The translations under genes and the position numbers were made by a program. Under the pieces are notes generated by a model. It was given only the letters and a program-made list of their open reading frames with translations, was not told the origin of the DNA and did no database searches. From Fusobacterium sp. (GTDB lineage Bacteria; Fusobacteriota; Fusobacteriia; Fusobacteriales; Fusobacteriaceae), in NCBI RefSeq assembly GCF_029258315.1, contig NZ_JARHZE010000019.1:1-34812 (forward strand): DNA of 34,812 nt, given 5' to 3'. Shown one piece after another: positions 1 to 8,594 of this stretch (positions within the stretch are counted from its first letter, which is position 1; each line of letters begins with the position of its first letter).

Positions 1-43
1 TTAACTTTTTTAATTAAGTTGTCTTTATTTTGACCTAAAACAT

Positions 44-72
44 TTGATTTTACCAAAAATCTGTTGTATACT
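44..72 (+). promoter_or_regulatory. Promoter of the GPH symporter gene
   Basis: The -35 is TTGATT (44-49), the spacer is 17 nt and the -10 is TATACT (67-72). Transcription would start near 79, leaving a leader of about 140 nt before the ATG at 221. No equally good promoter lies closer to the gene. Confidence 0.6.
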
Positions 73-80
73 TAGACCGC

Positions 81-140
81 TGTTAAACAAATTGTACTTT
101 TTATAGAAAATTAGACATCTAAAAAACACAATGTTTAACA
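81..140 (+). promoter_or_regulatory. Inverted repeat in the symporter leader
   Basis: TGTTAAACA (81-89) and its exact reverse complement TGTTTAACA (132-140) flank a 42-nt segment and begin at the predicted transcription start. As RNA the stem can extend with TTGT (92-95) pairing ACAA (128-131) past a 2-nt bulge. It could be two operator copies for a repressor such as the nearby LacI protein, or a 5'-terminal mRNA stem-loop. Confidence 0.45.
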
Positions 141-220
141 CTATATTTACAAAGTAAAATTAGTGTAATTAAGTTAAATTATACATTTTATTTTTTATAA
201 ATTAGGAGGGGTTTTTTTCA

Positions 221-1588
221 ATGGATAATGTATCAAAAAAAATATCAGCAAAGGAAAGGTATTCTTTTGCAATCGGAGCTTTAGGTAAGGATTTAGTTTA
301 TGGAATTACAGCAACTTTTGCTATGGTTTATTTTACAGATGTTCTTGGGGTAGGAGCTAGTTTTGTAGGTATTGTATTTTTCGTGGCTAGATTCTGGGAT
401 GCTATCAACGACTTAATGTGTGGAGTTATTGTTGATAACACTAAAAATAAATTTGGTAAATTTAGAACTTGGTTGGTTATTGGGACTATTTCAAACGCTA
501 TTGTACTTGCTCTTATGTTTACTGACTTTGGACTTTCTGGAGCTTCACTATATACTTATGTAGCAGTATCTTATGTTCTTTGGGGTATGACTTATACTCT
601 TATGGATATTCCTTATTGGGCTATGATCCCTAACTTCTCAAGAGATAAAAAAGAGCGTGAAAAAATTTCTGTTCTTCCTAGAATATTTGCATCTATTGCA
701 AACACTCTTATCATTGGGGGATTTGGTATCCAAATTATCGACTTCCTTGGAAAAGGTAACACAGGTTTAGGATATTCTAGATTTGCTTATACAATATCAG
801 CTATATTTTTAGTTACAATAGCTATTACTGTTGCAAATGTAAAAACTCCTGATGAGGTAGCTCGTATTTCAACTAAACAAAATGATGAAAAACTTGATTT
901 CAAAAAAATGACTCAATTGATAAAAGAAAACGATCAGTTCTTAGTAACAGTTGGAGTTAGTTTAAACTATAATATCTCTATATCTTTAATATTTGCTGTT
1001 GCTGTATACTATTTTATATATGTTTGTGGATCTAAAGGAATGTTTGGAGTGTTTATGTCTTTTGCAAGTTTAGCAGAGATCTCTGGATTATTCTTATTCC
1101 CAAAAATGGCAACTAATTTCTCTAAAAAGAAAATATATTTCTATTCAGCTGTAACTCATATACTTGGATTTTTAGTTCTTTTATTCACTGGAATATTCTG
1201 TCCTCAAAATCCTATAATGACTGCATTATCTGGAATATTAATTAAATTTGGTGCTGGATTCATGCTTGGAATAATCACAGTTACTCTTGCGGATGTTGTT
1301 GACTATGGAGAGTATAAACTTAAGAAAAGAAGTGAAACTTTAATATTCTCAGCTCAAACTTTACTTGTTAAATTTACTGGAGCTCTTGGAGCTTTACTTG
1401 TTGGATTTGTTTTAGATCTAACTGGATATGTTCCTAATACTACTCAAGGACCTTTAACAATATTTGTTCTTCGTTTCCTTATGTGTATAGTTCCTATGAT
1501 ATTTATAACAATAAGTTATCTTCTTTATAAAAAGAAATATATTCTTAACCATCAATATATGGAAAAAATTCATGCTTCTTTAAAATAA
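221..1588 (+). CDS. GPH-family sugar:cation symporter
   Basis: Inner-membrane transporter of the glycoside-pentoside-hexuronide:cation symporter family (MelB/YicJ/XynP type), expected to import a sugar or glycoside with Na+ or H+. The 455 residues match the family length and form about 12 hydrophobic segments. The N-terminus (YSFAIGALGKDLVYG, then a WDAINDLMCG segment and NTKNKFGKFRTW) is the characteristic first-loop signature with conserved D and R/K residues. A GGAGGGG Shine-Dalgarno precedes the ATG. It stands alone between its own promoter and a terminator and converges on a LacI/GalR-family gene, a common pairing for sugar transporters. The substrate cannot be read from the sequence because no glycosidase or sugar kinase lies in the window. 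Confidence 0.9.
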   Translation: MDNVSKKISAKERYSFAIGALGKDLVYGITATFAMVYFTDVLGVGASFVGIVFFVARFWDAINDLMCGVIVDNTKNKFGKFRTWLVIGTISNAIVLALMFTDFGLSGASLYTYVAVSYVLWGMTYTLMDIPYWAMIPNFSRDKKEREKISVLPRIFASIANTLIIGGFGIQIIDFLGKGNTGLGYSRFAYTISAIFLVTIAITVANVKTPDEVARISTKQNDEKLDFKKMTQLIKENDQFLVTVGVSLNYNISISLIFAVAVYYFIYVCGSKGMFGVFMSFASLAEISGLFLFPKMATNFSKKKIYFYSAVTHILGFLVLLFTGIFCPQNPIMTALSGILIKFGAGFMLGIITVTLADVVDYGEYKLKKRSETLIFSAQTLLVKFTGALGALLVGFVLDLTGYVPNTTQGPLTIFVLRFLMCIVPMIFITISYLLYKKKYILNHQYMEKIHASLK

Positions 1589-1605
1589 TAAATTACGATA
1601 ATTCG

Positions 1606-1645
1606 CCCACTATTTTAAATCTAAGATAGTGGGTATTTTTTTATA
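1606..1645 (+). terminator. Intrinsic terminator of the GPH symporter gene
   Basis: A 12-bp stem with one G-T pair (CCCACTATTTTA at 1606-1617 with TAAGATAGTGGG at 1622-1633) and a 4-nt loop is followed by TATTTTTTT. Confidence 0.9.
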
Positions 1646-1649
1646 AAAA

Positions 1650-1677
1650 ATAAAAAAACTACATCGAGCTGATGTAG
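1650..1677 (-). terminator. Intrinsic terminator of the LacI-family gene
   Basis: Read on the minus strand, CTACATC and GATGTAG arms (1659-1665 and 1671-1677) close a 5-nt loop, followed by a run of seven T. It lies just past the LacI-family stop and back to back with the plus-strand terminator. Confidence 0.85.
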
Positions 1678-1685
1678 CTAAAAAT

Positions 1686-2720
1686 TTATTTTAGTTTTTT
1701 TATACTTTCTCTTTCCATTATTTCGGGAAAAACTGAGATCTGTATTGGAAAATATTCATTTTCCGATTGTCTCACTACTAAATCCACTGCAATCTTAGCC
1801 ATGTATTCACTATTAATACTTATACTAGAAAGAGGTGGATTTACAAAAGCAGAATAGACAGTATTATTATAATTTAAAATACTCACATCTTCTGGAACTT
1901 TTATATTATAGTGACTCAAGGCATTTAAAATTCCTATCGTTACGCTTTCATTTACAGCTAAAAAAGCTGTTGGAAATTTGTTTTTTTCATTGATAAATTT
2001 AACTACCATTTTATGTGCACTTTCTATTGAACGCTCACAATCAATTATTTGAGTAAATTCTTCTATATTTTTTTCTTTTGCATATTTAATAAAAGCATTT
2101 CTCTTTACTTCTGGTTCTTCTCTATTTAATATATTAGGAGCTGTCTTAGGCCCTACAAAGCAAAGATCTTTATGACCACATTTTAATAAATAATCAATAC
2201 CTCTTTTTACTCCCAACTCTAAGTCGACCACAACACTTGAATATTTTCCATTCTTAGGTGCACAGTCTAGAAATACAATATTTTTTGATATTTTTTTTAT
2301 AGCCTTCATCTTATCAGGAGAAAAATTTCCCAAAGTTATTATTCCGCTAACTTTTTTATTGGGAAACAGACTATATTTTCCTTCTTTTTCATCATATTGT
2401 ATTTTTACTATCTCAATTTTTTTATTAAAACATTCCTGTTCTACAAATCCCTTTAAATACATATAATATGGATCTTGAATATATTCCTCCATATTAAAAG
2501 TTTCTACAATCCCAAGATAGGTTTTTTTTATTAAATTATTTTTTAACTTGGATTTATTTTTCTTACTCTGCATAGTCTTATATCCAGAACTCTTGGCTAT
2601 CGTTCTTATTACATCTTTTGTCTTTTCACTTGCTCTCAATGTTGTATCATTATTCAGTACCCTAGAAATTGTTGTAATAGAATATCCTGTCATTTCTGAA
2701 AGATTTTTTAATGTAATCAT
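1686..2720 (-). CDS. LacI/GalR-family transcriptional regulator
   Basis: DNA-binding repressor with a sugar-sensing periplasmic-binding-protein fold, 344 aa. Residues 1-48 are a typical LacI HTH and hinge (ITLKNLSEMTGYSITTISRVLN). The region from about 66 onward (YLGIVETFNMEEYIQDPYY) and the C-terminal PPLSSISINSEYMA segment resemble the EbgR/MsmR subgroup, whose members control galactoside or related sugar genes. The start has an AAGGGAAG Shine-Dalgarno. It lies 33 nt downstream of the secreted OmpH-like gene and is probably read through from the prfA operon or a promoter inside that gene; I see no separate promoter in the gap. The convergent GPH symporter is the most obvious candidate target. 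This is inference from position and from the leader repeats at 81-140. Confidence 0.9.
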   Translation of the reverse strand: MITLKNLSEMTGYSITTISRVLNNDTTLRASEKTKDVIRTIAKSSGYKTMQSKKNKSKLKNNLIKKTYLGIVETFNMEEYIQDPYYMYLKGFVEQECFNKKIEIVKIQYDEKEGKYSLFPNKKVSGIITLGNFSPDKMKAIKKISKNIVFLDCAPKNGKYSSVVVDLELGVKRGIDYLLKCGHKDLCFVGPKTAPNILNREEPEVKRNAFIKYAKEKNIEEFTQIIDCERSIESAHKMVVKFINEKNKFPTAFLAVNESVTIGILNALSHYNIKVPEDVSILNYNNTVYSAFVNPPLSSISINSEYMAKIAVDLVVRQSENEYFPIQISVFPEIMERESIKKLK

Positions 2721-2753
2721 TTTTCTTCCCTTTCATTAATACATTTTTATTTA

Positions 2754-3203
2754 TTAAGCAATAACTCCCATAATATCTGTTTTCTTTGCAGATTTTATTA
2801 TCATATTTTCTCTTGAATATTCGTCATTTAAAAATTTTAGAACTCTTTTACTTATATCGTCCACTCTACCAAAACGAACCATCTTTTTCTCAACTAACAT
2901 ATCTTTTTCACAGACAAGGTACATAGCCCACTCAACTTCAAAATTAACCTCTCTACTTAACTCATCTCTTTTCTTTTGAAACTCGATATATCCCTTATTT
3001 GATTTCAACTCCTCTGAATCATCATTAAAATCAATGGAGTATTTTTTCTCAATACCCTCTCTTAGTTTTTTTAAAACTTCGTTATAATCCTTTGTCTTTT
3101 GGTAGTTCTCCAATACATAGACTTCATCTATCACTGCCAATTTTTCTTTAGCAAAAGAAGGAATACACATAATTAAAATCACTAACAATATTATTTTTTT
3201 CAT
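2754..3203 (-). CDS. Small secreted OmpH/Skp-like protein
   Basis: A 149-aa protein with a cleavable signal peptide (residues 1-18, MKKIILLVILIMCIPSFA, cleavage after the alanine) and a charged, mostly helical mature part. The first mature residues, KLAVIDEVYVLENYQKTKDY, resemble the start of OmpH/Skp periplasmic chaperones, and residues 40-85 have coiled-coil-like charge spacing. The mature chain is shorter than typical Skp (about 140 residues), and the C-terminal half does not obviously follow that family. A strong AGGAGGG precedes the ATG. The gap after rsmD is only 25 nt, so it is probably the fifth gene of the prfA operon. Periplasmic location is well supported; a chaperone role is only suggested. 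Confidence 0.7.
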   Translation of the reverse strand: MKKIILLVILIMCIPSFAKEKLAVIDEVYVLENYQKTKDYNEVLKKLREGIEKKYSIDFNDDSEELKSNKGYIEFQKKRDELSREVNFEVEWAMYLVCEKDMLVEKKMVRFGRVDDISKRVLKFLNDEYSRENMIIKSAKKTDIMGVIA

Positions 3204-3228
3204 AAATCCCTCCTACTGACAATATTTT

Positions 3229-3783
3229 TTAATCTTCATTGACAAAAAATGAAATAGCCTTTTTACTATATAGTCTTCTATCTGTGAATTTAAATCCCTC
3301 TTCGTCTGAAGTAAGTTCTTCGAAAACATGGTGTTCACAGATGATTAATCCATTTTTTTCTAATATATCAGCCTTTCTTATAGCTTTTAAAACTTTTCTA
3401 CAAAGTTCTTCTTTATAAGGTGGATCCATAAATATTATATCAAATTTTTCTTTTTTCTTTCCTAAAATTTCAACAGCTCTCACTACATCATTTTTATAAG
3501 CTCTACATCTATTTTCAAATCCTAGATCGTTTATATTTTCTATTATAACCTTTAGAGCCTCTGGATCTTTCTCTATCATTACAGCCTTTTCTGCTCCTCT
3601 ACTTAGAGCCTCTAAAGCTATATTTCCAGTTCCACTAAAAAGATCTAGGAAACGAGATCCCTCAACATAATTTTGAATTATAGAAAAAAGTGATTCTTTA
3701 ACATTAGCTAAAGTTGGTCTTGTGTCCATCCCTTTTCTACTTTTTATTTTTCTACCTTTGGCCTCTCCAGCTATTATTTTCAT
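3229..3783 (-). CDS. rsmD: 16S rRNA (guanine966-N2)-methyltransferase
   Basis: RsmD methylates N2 of G966 in 16S rRNA in the small ribosomal subunit. The 184 aa contain the family start (MKIIAGEAKGRKIK, then TRPTLANVKESLF), SAM-binding motif I (FLDLFSGTGNIALEALSRGA, about 43-62) and the catalytic DPPY motif (IIFMDPPY, about 118-125). The length is normal. A GAGGAG Shine-Dalgarno precedes the ATG. It follows queA by 19 nt in an operon of translation and tRNA/rRNA modification genes. Confidence 0.95.
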   Translation of the reverse strand: MKIIAGEAKGRKIKSRKGMDTRPTLANVKESLFSIIQNYVEGSRFLDLFSGTGNIALEALSRGAEKAVMIEKDPEALKVIIENINDLGFENRCRAYKNDVVRAVEILGKKKEKFDIIFMDPPYKEELCRKVLKAIRKADILEKNGLIICEHHVFEELTSDEEGFKFTDRRLYSKKAISFFVNED

Positions 3784-3802
3784 ATTTCACTCCTCATTTA
3801 AA

Positions 3803-4834
3803 TTAATAAATAAACATTGCATCTCCAAAACTGAAGAAATGATATTTTTTCTCTACCGCCTCTTTATACACATCTAGCATAAATTCTCTACTACTGAATG
3901 CTGAAACAAGCATTAGAAGTGTTGATTTTGGTAAATGGAAATTTGTTATTAAGGCATCTATTATTTTAAATTTATAACCAGGATAGATGAAGATATTTGT
4001 ATCTGCCACTTCAGAAATAAGCTCTCCATTTTCATCAACAGCTGATTCTAAAGCTCTTACTGTTGTAGTTCCAACAGCCACTATTCTTCTTCCCTCTCTC
4101 TTAGCCTTGTTTATTATTTCACAAGCCTCTTTAGGTATCTCAAATTTTTCTGTATGCATCTTATGTTGTAATACATCTTCAACTTGAACAGGTCTAAAAG
4201 TTCCAAGTCCTACTTCTAAATATATATCAACTATTGTTATACCCTTATTTTTTATTTTTTCCAAAAGTGCCTCTGTAAAATGAAGTCCAGCAGTAGGTGC
4301 TGCTACTGACTCACCTCTTTTAGCATAAACAGTTTGGTATCTAGTTTGATCCTCTAACTCTTCCACTATATATGGAGGTAATGGCATCTCACCTAATTTA
4401 TCTAAAACTTCTTCAAATACACCCTCGAAATAAAATTTAATTATTCTATTTCCATCATCTTTTATTTCAAGTAGCTCTCCAACAAGTTCGTTATTTTCTC
4501 CAATATATACTTTTTGTCCTAGTTTTAATTTTTTAGCGTGTCCAACTAAACACTCCCAAGTATCTATACTCTGTCTTTTTAAAAGAAATATCTCAAGCAC
4601 AGCTCCAGTTTCTTTTTTCCCAATAAGTCTTGCTGGTATTACTTTAGTTGAATTTCTCACTAAAACATCTCCAGGATTTAAATAATCTATTATATCATAG
4701 AAGTGTTTATCCTCAGTTGTTTCATTTTCTTTATTCACTACCATAAGTCTTGAGTGATCTCTAGGCTCTCTTGGGTGTTGTCCTATTAATTCTTCTGGTA
4801 AATCATATTCATAATCTTTTAATAAAGTAGACAT
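3803..4834 (-). CDS. queA: tRNA preQ1(34) S-adenosylmethionine ribosyltransferase-isomerase
   Basis: QueA transfers and isomerises the ribosyl moiety of SAM onto preQ1 at tRNA position 34 to give epoxyqueuosine, the penultimate step of queuosine synthesis. Family signatures are DYEYDLPEELIGQHP at the N-terminus, RDHSRLMVV, VRNSTKVIPARL, the SVAAPTAGLHFT segment and TNFHLPKSTLLMLVSAF near the end. The frame is open up to 4852, but the ATG at 4834 is chosen because it matches the family start and has AAAGGAGT directly upstream; that gives 343 aa. The start lies 1 nt after the prmC stop (TAAAATG), so translational coupling is likely. Confidence 0.95.
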   Translation of the reverse strand: MSTLLKDYEYDLPEELIGQHPREPRDHSRLMVVNKENETTEDKHFYDIIDYLNPGDVLVRNSTKVIPARLIGKKETGAVLEIFLLKRQSIDTWECLVGHAKKLKLGQKVYIGENNELVGELLEIKDDGNRIIKFYFEGVFEEVLDKLGEMPLPPYIVEELEDQTRYQTVYAKRGESVAAPTAGLHFTEALLEKIKNKGITIVDIYLEVGLGTFRPVQVEDVLQHKMHTEKFEIPKEACEIINKAKREGRRIVAVGTTTVRALESAVDENGELISEVADTNIFIYPGYKFKIIDALITNFHLPKSTLLMLVSAFSSREFMLDVYKEAVEKKYHFFSFGDAMFIY

Positions 4835-4835
4835 T

Positions 4836-5957
4836 TTACTCCTTTCTACCAATCACAACTCTTTGATTATTTCCGTAATCTTTTATTACTCCCATCACTT
4901 CATAACCAATTTTCTTCATTATTTCACTTACTTCTTCCCCTTGATTATATCCTATTTCAAAGGCTAGGTATCCACCTTTTTTCAAAAAGTTCATAGCCTC
5001 CTCTGAAATCTTTCTATAAAAATAGTATCCATCACCCTTATCAGTAAGAGCTGTCATAGGTTCATAATTTTTTACCTCTGGCATAAGTTCTTCATACTCT
5101 TCCATTGGAATGTATGGTGGGTTTGAAACTATTAAATCAAAATCTTTTTCCAAAACATTTTGGAATACATCAGATAAAACAAAGGTTACATTTTCAGCCT
5201 TATTTAATTCTTTATTTTGTTGAGCTACCTCTAAAGCATCTCTGCTTATATCAGCTCCAAAAACTTTTCCTTTAGGGAAGAGCTTAGCTAGTGAAATACT
5301 TATAGCTCCACTACCTGTTCCAATATCCAAAATTTTTGGTTCCTCTTTTCCCTCTAGTAAAAATTTACACTCTTCTACTAAGATCTCTGTATCTGGTCTT
5401 GGTATCAACACTCTTTCATCAACTATAAATGGCAATCCATAAAATTCCCACTCTTTTAAAATATATTGTAGAGGTTCTCTCTTCTTACCTCTTCTAAAAA
5501 TATATTCTCTTATTTTTTCCTTATCTTCCTCTTTTATCTCTCTGTTAAAGTTTAACATCAAGGCATTTCTTTTTATTCCTAAAACATTGGCAAAAATATA
5601 TTCTGCATCTATTCTTGCATTTTCCACTCCAAACTTTTTTAAATACTGGATTGATTTTGTTAAAATCTCTATATTTTCATTTTTAAAATCTTTTTCAACA
5701 GTTTGGATCTCCTGTGTTTTTTCTTTTTCTGCTAAGATTTCATCAAAAGTTTTTCTTTTTCTAGCCATCTCTTTTAAAAAAGTTTTTACCTCTGTTTTTT
5801 CACTTTCAGTTAACTCCATTTCAAAGTTTGAATAAAGGTTTATTCTATCCATCTTAAGAACATAGGCAATCAGTTTTTCACTTTCTACCCTAGATTTGGA
5901 AAAGGAGTATTTTTCCAAATACTCCTTTGAAAAGTTTATTATTTCTAATAATCTCAT
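4836..5957 (-). CDS. prmC: Release factor glutamine N5-methyltransferase with duplicated N-domain
   Basis: PrmC (HemK) methylates the GGQ glutamine of class I release factors; its usual partner gene, prfA, is immediately upstream. SAM motif I is DIGTGSG (about 211-217) and the catalytic NPPY is at about 279-282. The chosen ATG (5957) gives 373 aa, about 95 more than a usual PrmC. The extra length is a second copy of the N-terminal substrate-binding helical domain: residues about 3-75 (LLEIINFSKEYLEKY to KTFDEIL) align with about 95-167 (IEILTKSIQYLKKFG to LQYIL). Shared positions include EI, YL, the E.E/DAE region, VL, R, NF and the final IL. A TTG start at 5972 is possible but lies inside prfA; the ATG is 4 nt after the prfA stop with GGGGTAGG upstream. 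Confidence 0.93.
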   Translation of the reverse strand: MRLLEIINFSKEYLEKYSFSKSRVESEKLIAYVLKMDRINLYSNFEMELTESEKTEVKTFLKEMARKRKTFDEILAEKEKTQEIQTVEKDFKNENIEILTKSIQYLKKFGVENARIDAEYIFANVLGIKRNALMLNFNREIKEEDKEKIREYIFRRGKKREPLQYILKEWEFYGLPFIVDERVLIPRPDTEILVEECKFLLEGKEEPKILDIGTGSGAISISLAKLFPKGKVFGADISRDALEVAQQNKELNKAENVTFVLSDVFQNVLEKDFDLIVSNPPYIPMEEYEELMPEVKNYEPMTALTDKGDGYYFYRKISEEAMNFLKKGGYLAFEIGYNQGEEVSEIMKKIGYEVMGVIKDYGNNQRVVIGRKE

Positions 5958-5961
5958 TGAC

Positions 5962-7038
5962 CTACCCCGCAATATTTTTTAATTTTTCAGCTTGGTCAAA
6001 TGTTGTTAAGGCATCTATCATCTCTTCTAAATCTCCATCTAAGAATGCCTCTAATTGATATACAGTATATTTGATTCTATGATCAGTGATTCTTCCTTGA
6101 GGGAAGTTGTATGTTCTTATCTTTTCTGATCTAGCTCCACTTCCTACTTGTAATTTTCTTTCACTTTCAACTTGAGATCTTTGTTTTTCACATTCCATCT
6201 CATATAATTTTGAAAGTAAGTGTTTCATTGCTTTTTCTCTATTTTTTAACTGAGATCTCTCATCTTGACATTGTACTACTATTCCAGTTGGTAAGTGAGT
6301 AATTCTAACAGCAGAGTCTGTCATGTTTACGTGCTGACCTCCTGCTCCTCCAGATCTATATGTATCTATTTTTAATTCTGATGGATTGATAGTTTGAATT
6401 TGTTCTACTTCATCAACTTCTGGTAAAACTGCAACAGTTGCTGTCGATGTATGAACTCTTCCAGCTGCCTCTGTCTCAGGAACTCTTTGTACTCTATGTA
6501 CTCCAGATTCATATTTTAATTTAGAATATGCACCTTGTCCACTGATTGAGAATACAACCTCTTTTACTCCTCCAACACCGATTTCTTGGAACTCGATAAC
6601 ATCTATCTTCCATCTTTTTCTCTCTGCATATCTAGTATACATTCTATATAAGTCTCCAGCAAAAAGAGCTGCCTCATCTCCTCCTGCTCCTCCTCTTATC
6701 TCAATGATAACGTTTCTATCATCGTTAGGGTCTTTTGGAAGAAGTAATATTCTTAATTCATCTTCTAATCCAGGTAATTTTTCCTCTATTTCAGTCATTT
6801 CTTCGTTCATCATAGCTCTCATTTCGTGATCTTTTTCAGCTTTGATGTTCTCTTTTATAAAATCTAAATCTTCTTTATAAGTTTTATATTCATTATACTT
6901 TTCAACTATTGGAGTTATTTCATTTAGTGCTTTATTGTATTCAATCATTTTCTTTGTATCACTAGCAACTTCAATAGTACCTAATAATGCAGTTAATTCT
7001 TCATGTCTTTTTACAACTTCATCTAATTTTCCAAACAT
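5962..7038 (-). CDS. prfA: Peptide chain release factor 1
   Basis: RF1 recognises UAA and UAG and triggers peptide release in the ribosome. The 358 aa match the family. It carries the codon-recognition PxT tripeptide (RVPETEAAGRVHTS, here PET) rather than the SPF of RF2, and the catalytic GGQ in RSGGAGGQHVNMTDSAVR, followed by CQDERSQ. The acidic loop EIRGGAGGDEAALFA is intact. A TAAGGAG Shine-Dalgarno precedes the ATG. It is the first gene of the minus-strand operon with prmC, queA and rsmD, so the factor and its methyltransferase are co-expressed. Confidence 0.97.
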   Translation of the reverse strand: MFGKLDEVVKRHEELTALLGTIEVASDTKKMIEYNKALNEITPIVEKYNEYKTYKEDLDFIKENIKAEKDHEMRAMMNEEMTEIEEKLPGLEDELRILLLPKDPNDDRNVIIEIRGGAGGDEAALFAGDLYRMYTRYAERKRWKIDVIEFQEIGVGGVKEVVFSISGQGAYSKLKYESGVHRVQRVPETEAAGRVHTSTATVAVLPEVDEVEQIQTINPSELKIDTYRSGGAGGQHVNMTDSAVRITHLPTGIVVQCQDERSQLKNREKAMKHLLSKLYEMECEKQRSQVESERKLQVGSGARSEKIRTYNFPQGRITDHRIKYTVYQLEAFLDGDLEEMIDALTTFDQAEKLKNIAG

Positions 7039-7075
7039 TTTTTTCTCCTTATTTTTTCATATATTTAACTTATAG

Positions 7076-7084
7076 ATTATAACA
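7076..7084 (-). promoter_or_regulatory. Extended -10 promoter of the prfA operon
   Basis: On the minus strand the sequence is TGTTATAAT, a TGn-TATAAT extended -10, about 38 nt upstream of the prfA ATG. The -35 position holds only TAGTAA. It lies back to back with the nhaC promoter. Confidence 0.6.
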
Positions 7085-7161
7085 TAAATATTAATTAATT
7101 ACTATATATTTTTTTACCCTCTATTTTGGACAATAATTTTCACTTTAATGAAAGAGAGAAA

Positions 7162-7190
7162 TTGACTTTTCTATTTATATATTTTATAAT
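7162..7190 (+). promoter_or_regulatory. Promoter of the NhaC-family gene
   Basis: TTGACT (7162-7167), a 17-nt spacer and a perfect TATAAT (7185-7190), 36 nt upstream of the ATG. Confidence 0.8.
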
Positions 7191-7226
7191 GTAGTAATTA
7201 GTTTATTTTTATTTTAAGGGGGAGTT

Positions 7227-8582
7227 ATGTCTCAAGAAAAAAGTAGTTTTAGAGGACTTGTACCTCTTCTAATCTTTATTTTTATTTATCTAGGAACAGG
7301 TTGTTATTTACAATTTACTGGAACTGAAATGGCATTCTACCAGTTAAAATCTCCTGTTGCTATATTTGTCGGAATTATTTCCGCTTTTGTTATTTTTAAA
7401 GGAAGTTTTAATGAAAATTTTGATAATTTTTTAAAGGGTTGTGGTAACGAAGATATTATTATAATGTGTATTGTTTACCTTTTAGCTGGAGCCTTTGCTC
7501 AAGTATCTTCAGCTATGGGTGGAGTTGATTCAGCAGTTAATTTTGCTTTGGATTATATCTCTCCTCAATACATAGCTGCTGGTATATTTGTAATAGCTGG
7601 TTTTATTTCCACTGCCACTGGAACTTCAGTTGGAGCTATTGTTTCACTTGGACCAATAGGAGTTGGACTTGCTGAAAAATCTGGAGTTTCTTTAGGACTT
7701 GTTTTAGCTGCTCTTCTTGGTGGAGCAATCTTTGGAGATAACCTTTCTGTTATTTCTGACACAACTATTGCAGCTACTCGTACTCAAGGGGTGGAGATGA
7801 GAGATAAATTTAGAGTAAACCTTATGGTTGCTGCTCCTGCTGCTTTAATTACAATTATCTTATTAATTATCTTTGGAGAACCTTCAAATTTTCTTTCACC
7901 AGAAATTGGTGTATATGGATACTCCACTGTAAAAATACTACCTTATATTTTAGTACTTGGACTTTCACTTATTGGAATGAATGTATTTTTTGTATTAACA
8001 ATAGGTATATTGAGTGCTGGTTTCTTAGGACTTATCCTTGTACCAAACTTTTCTCTACTTGTTCTTTCAGAAAATATTTATACAGGATTTTTAAATATGA
8101 CAGAAATTTTCCTTCTTTCATTTTTAACTGGTGGTCTTGCTCAAATGGTAAAAACTGCTGGAGGAATAAACTGGCTTATCAAAAAAATTCAAACAATGAT
8201 AAGTGGAAAAAAATCTGCTCTTATTGGTATTGGAGTTTTGGTTGGACTTGTAGATATGGCTGTTGCAAATAATACTGTGGCTATAATTATAAATGGACCT
8301 ATTGCAAAAAAAATAAGTGATAAATACCAAGTTGACCCAAGAAAAACTGCCACTATTTTAGATATTTTCTCTTGTGTGGCTCAAGGTTTAATCCCTTATG
8401 GAGCTCAGATGTTAATCCTTATCGGTTTTGCTAAGGGAGCTGTTAACTTCTTTGATATTTTACCATTCCTATGGTATCAAGGACTTCTTTTTGTACTGAC
8501 AATACTTTCTATATTTATACCTTTTGCAGATTATTATATAAAAAAATATCCTTGGAATTTTGAAAAAGGAAAAGCTGAATAG
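7227..8582 (+). CDS. NhaC-family Na+/H+ antiporter
   Basis: Inner-membrane antiporter of the NhaC family, 451 aa with about 11 hydrophobic segments. The signature GGAIFGDNLSVISDTTIAAT (about 169-188) is the conserved NhaC core with polar and acidic residues in the membrane. TGTSVGAIVSLGPIGVG and the later NNTVAIIINGPIAKKIS segment are also typical. AAGGGGGAG precedes the ATG. The gene has its own consensus promoter and is followed by the separate mrp promoter. Some NhaC-family members exchange organic ions (for example malate/lactate in MleN) rather than Na+/H+, so the exact substrate is not fixed. Confidence 0.9.
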   Translation: MSQEKSSFRGLVPLLIFIFIYLGTGCYLQFTGTEMAFYQLKSPVAIFVGIISAFVIFKGSFNENFDNFLKGCGNEDIIIMCIVYLLAGAFAQVSSAMGGVDSAVNFALDYISPQYIAAGIFVIAGFISTATGTSVGAIVSLGPIGVGLAEKSGVSLGLVLAALLGGAIFGDNLSVISDTTIAATRTQGVEMRDKFRVNLMVAAPAALITIILLIIFGEPSNFLSPEIGVYGYSTVKILPYILVLGLSLIGMNVFFVLTIGILSAGFLGLILVPNFSLLVLSENIYTGFLNMTEIFLLSFLTGGLAQMVKTAGGINWLIKKIQTMISGKKSALIGIGVLVGLVDMAVANNTVAIIINGPIAKKISDKYQVDPRKTATILDIFSCVAQGLIPYGAQMLILIGFAKGAVNFFDILPFLWYQGLLFVLTILSIFIPFADYYIKKYPWNFEKGKAE

Positions 8583-8594
8583 GAAAATAAAAGA

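Noticed and set aside
1-220. Riboswitch in the long leader of the GPH symporter
   Set aside because: Only one long-range stem is seen, with no conserved riboswitch core and no terminator or sequestering alternative before the ATG.
4836-4852. Longer queA start at 4852
   Set aside because: It lies inside prmC without its own ribosome-binding site, and the ATG at 4834 has AAAGGAGT and matches the family N-terminus.
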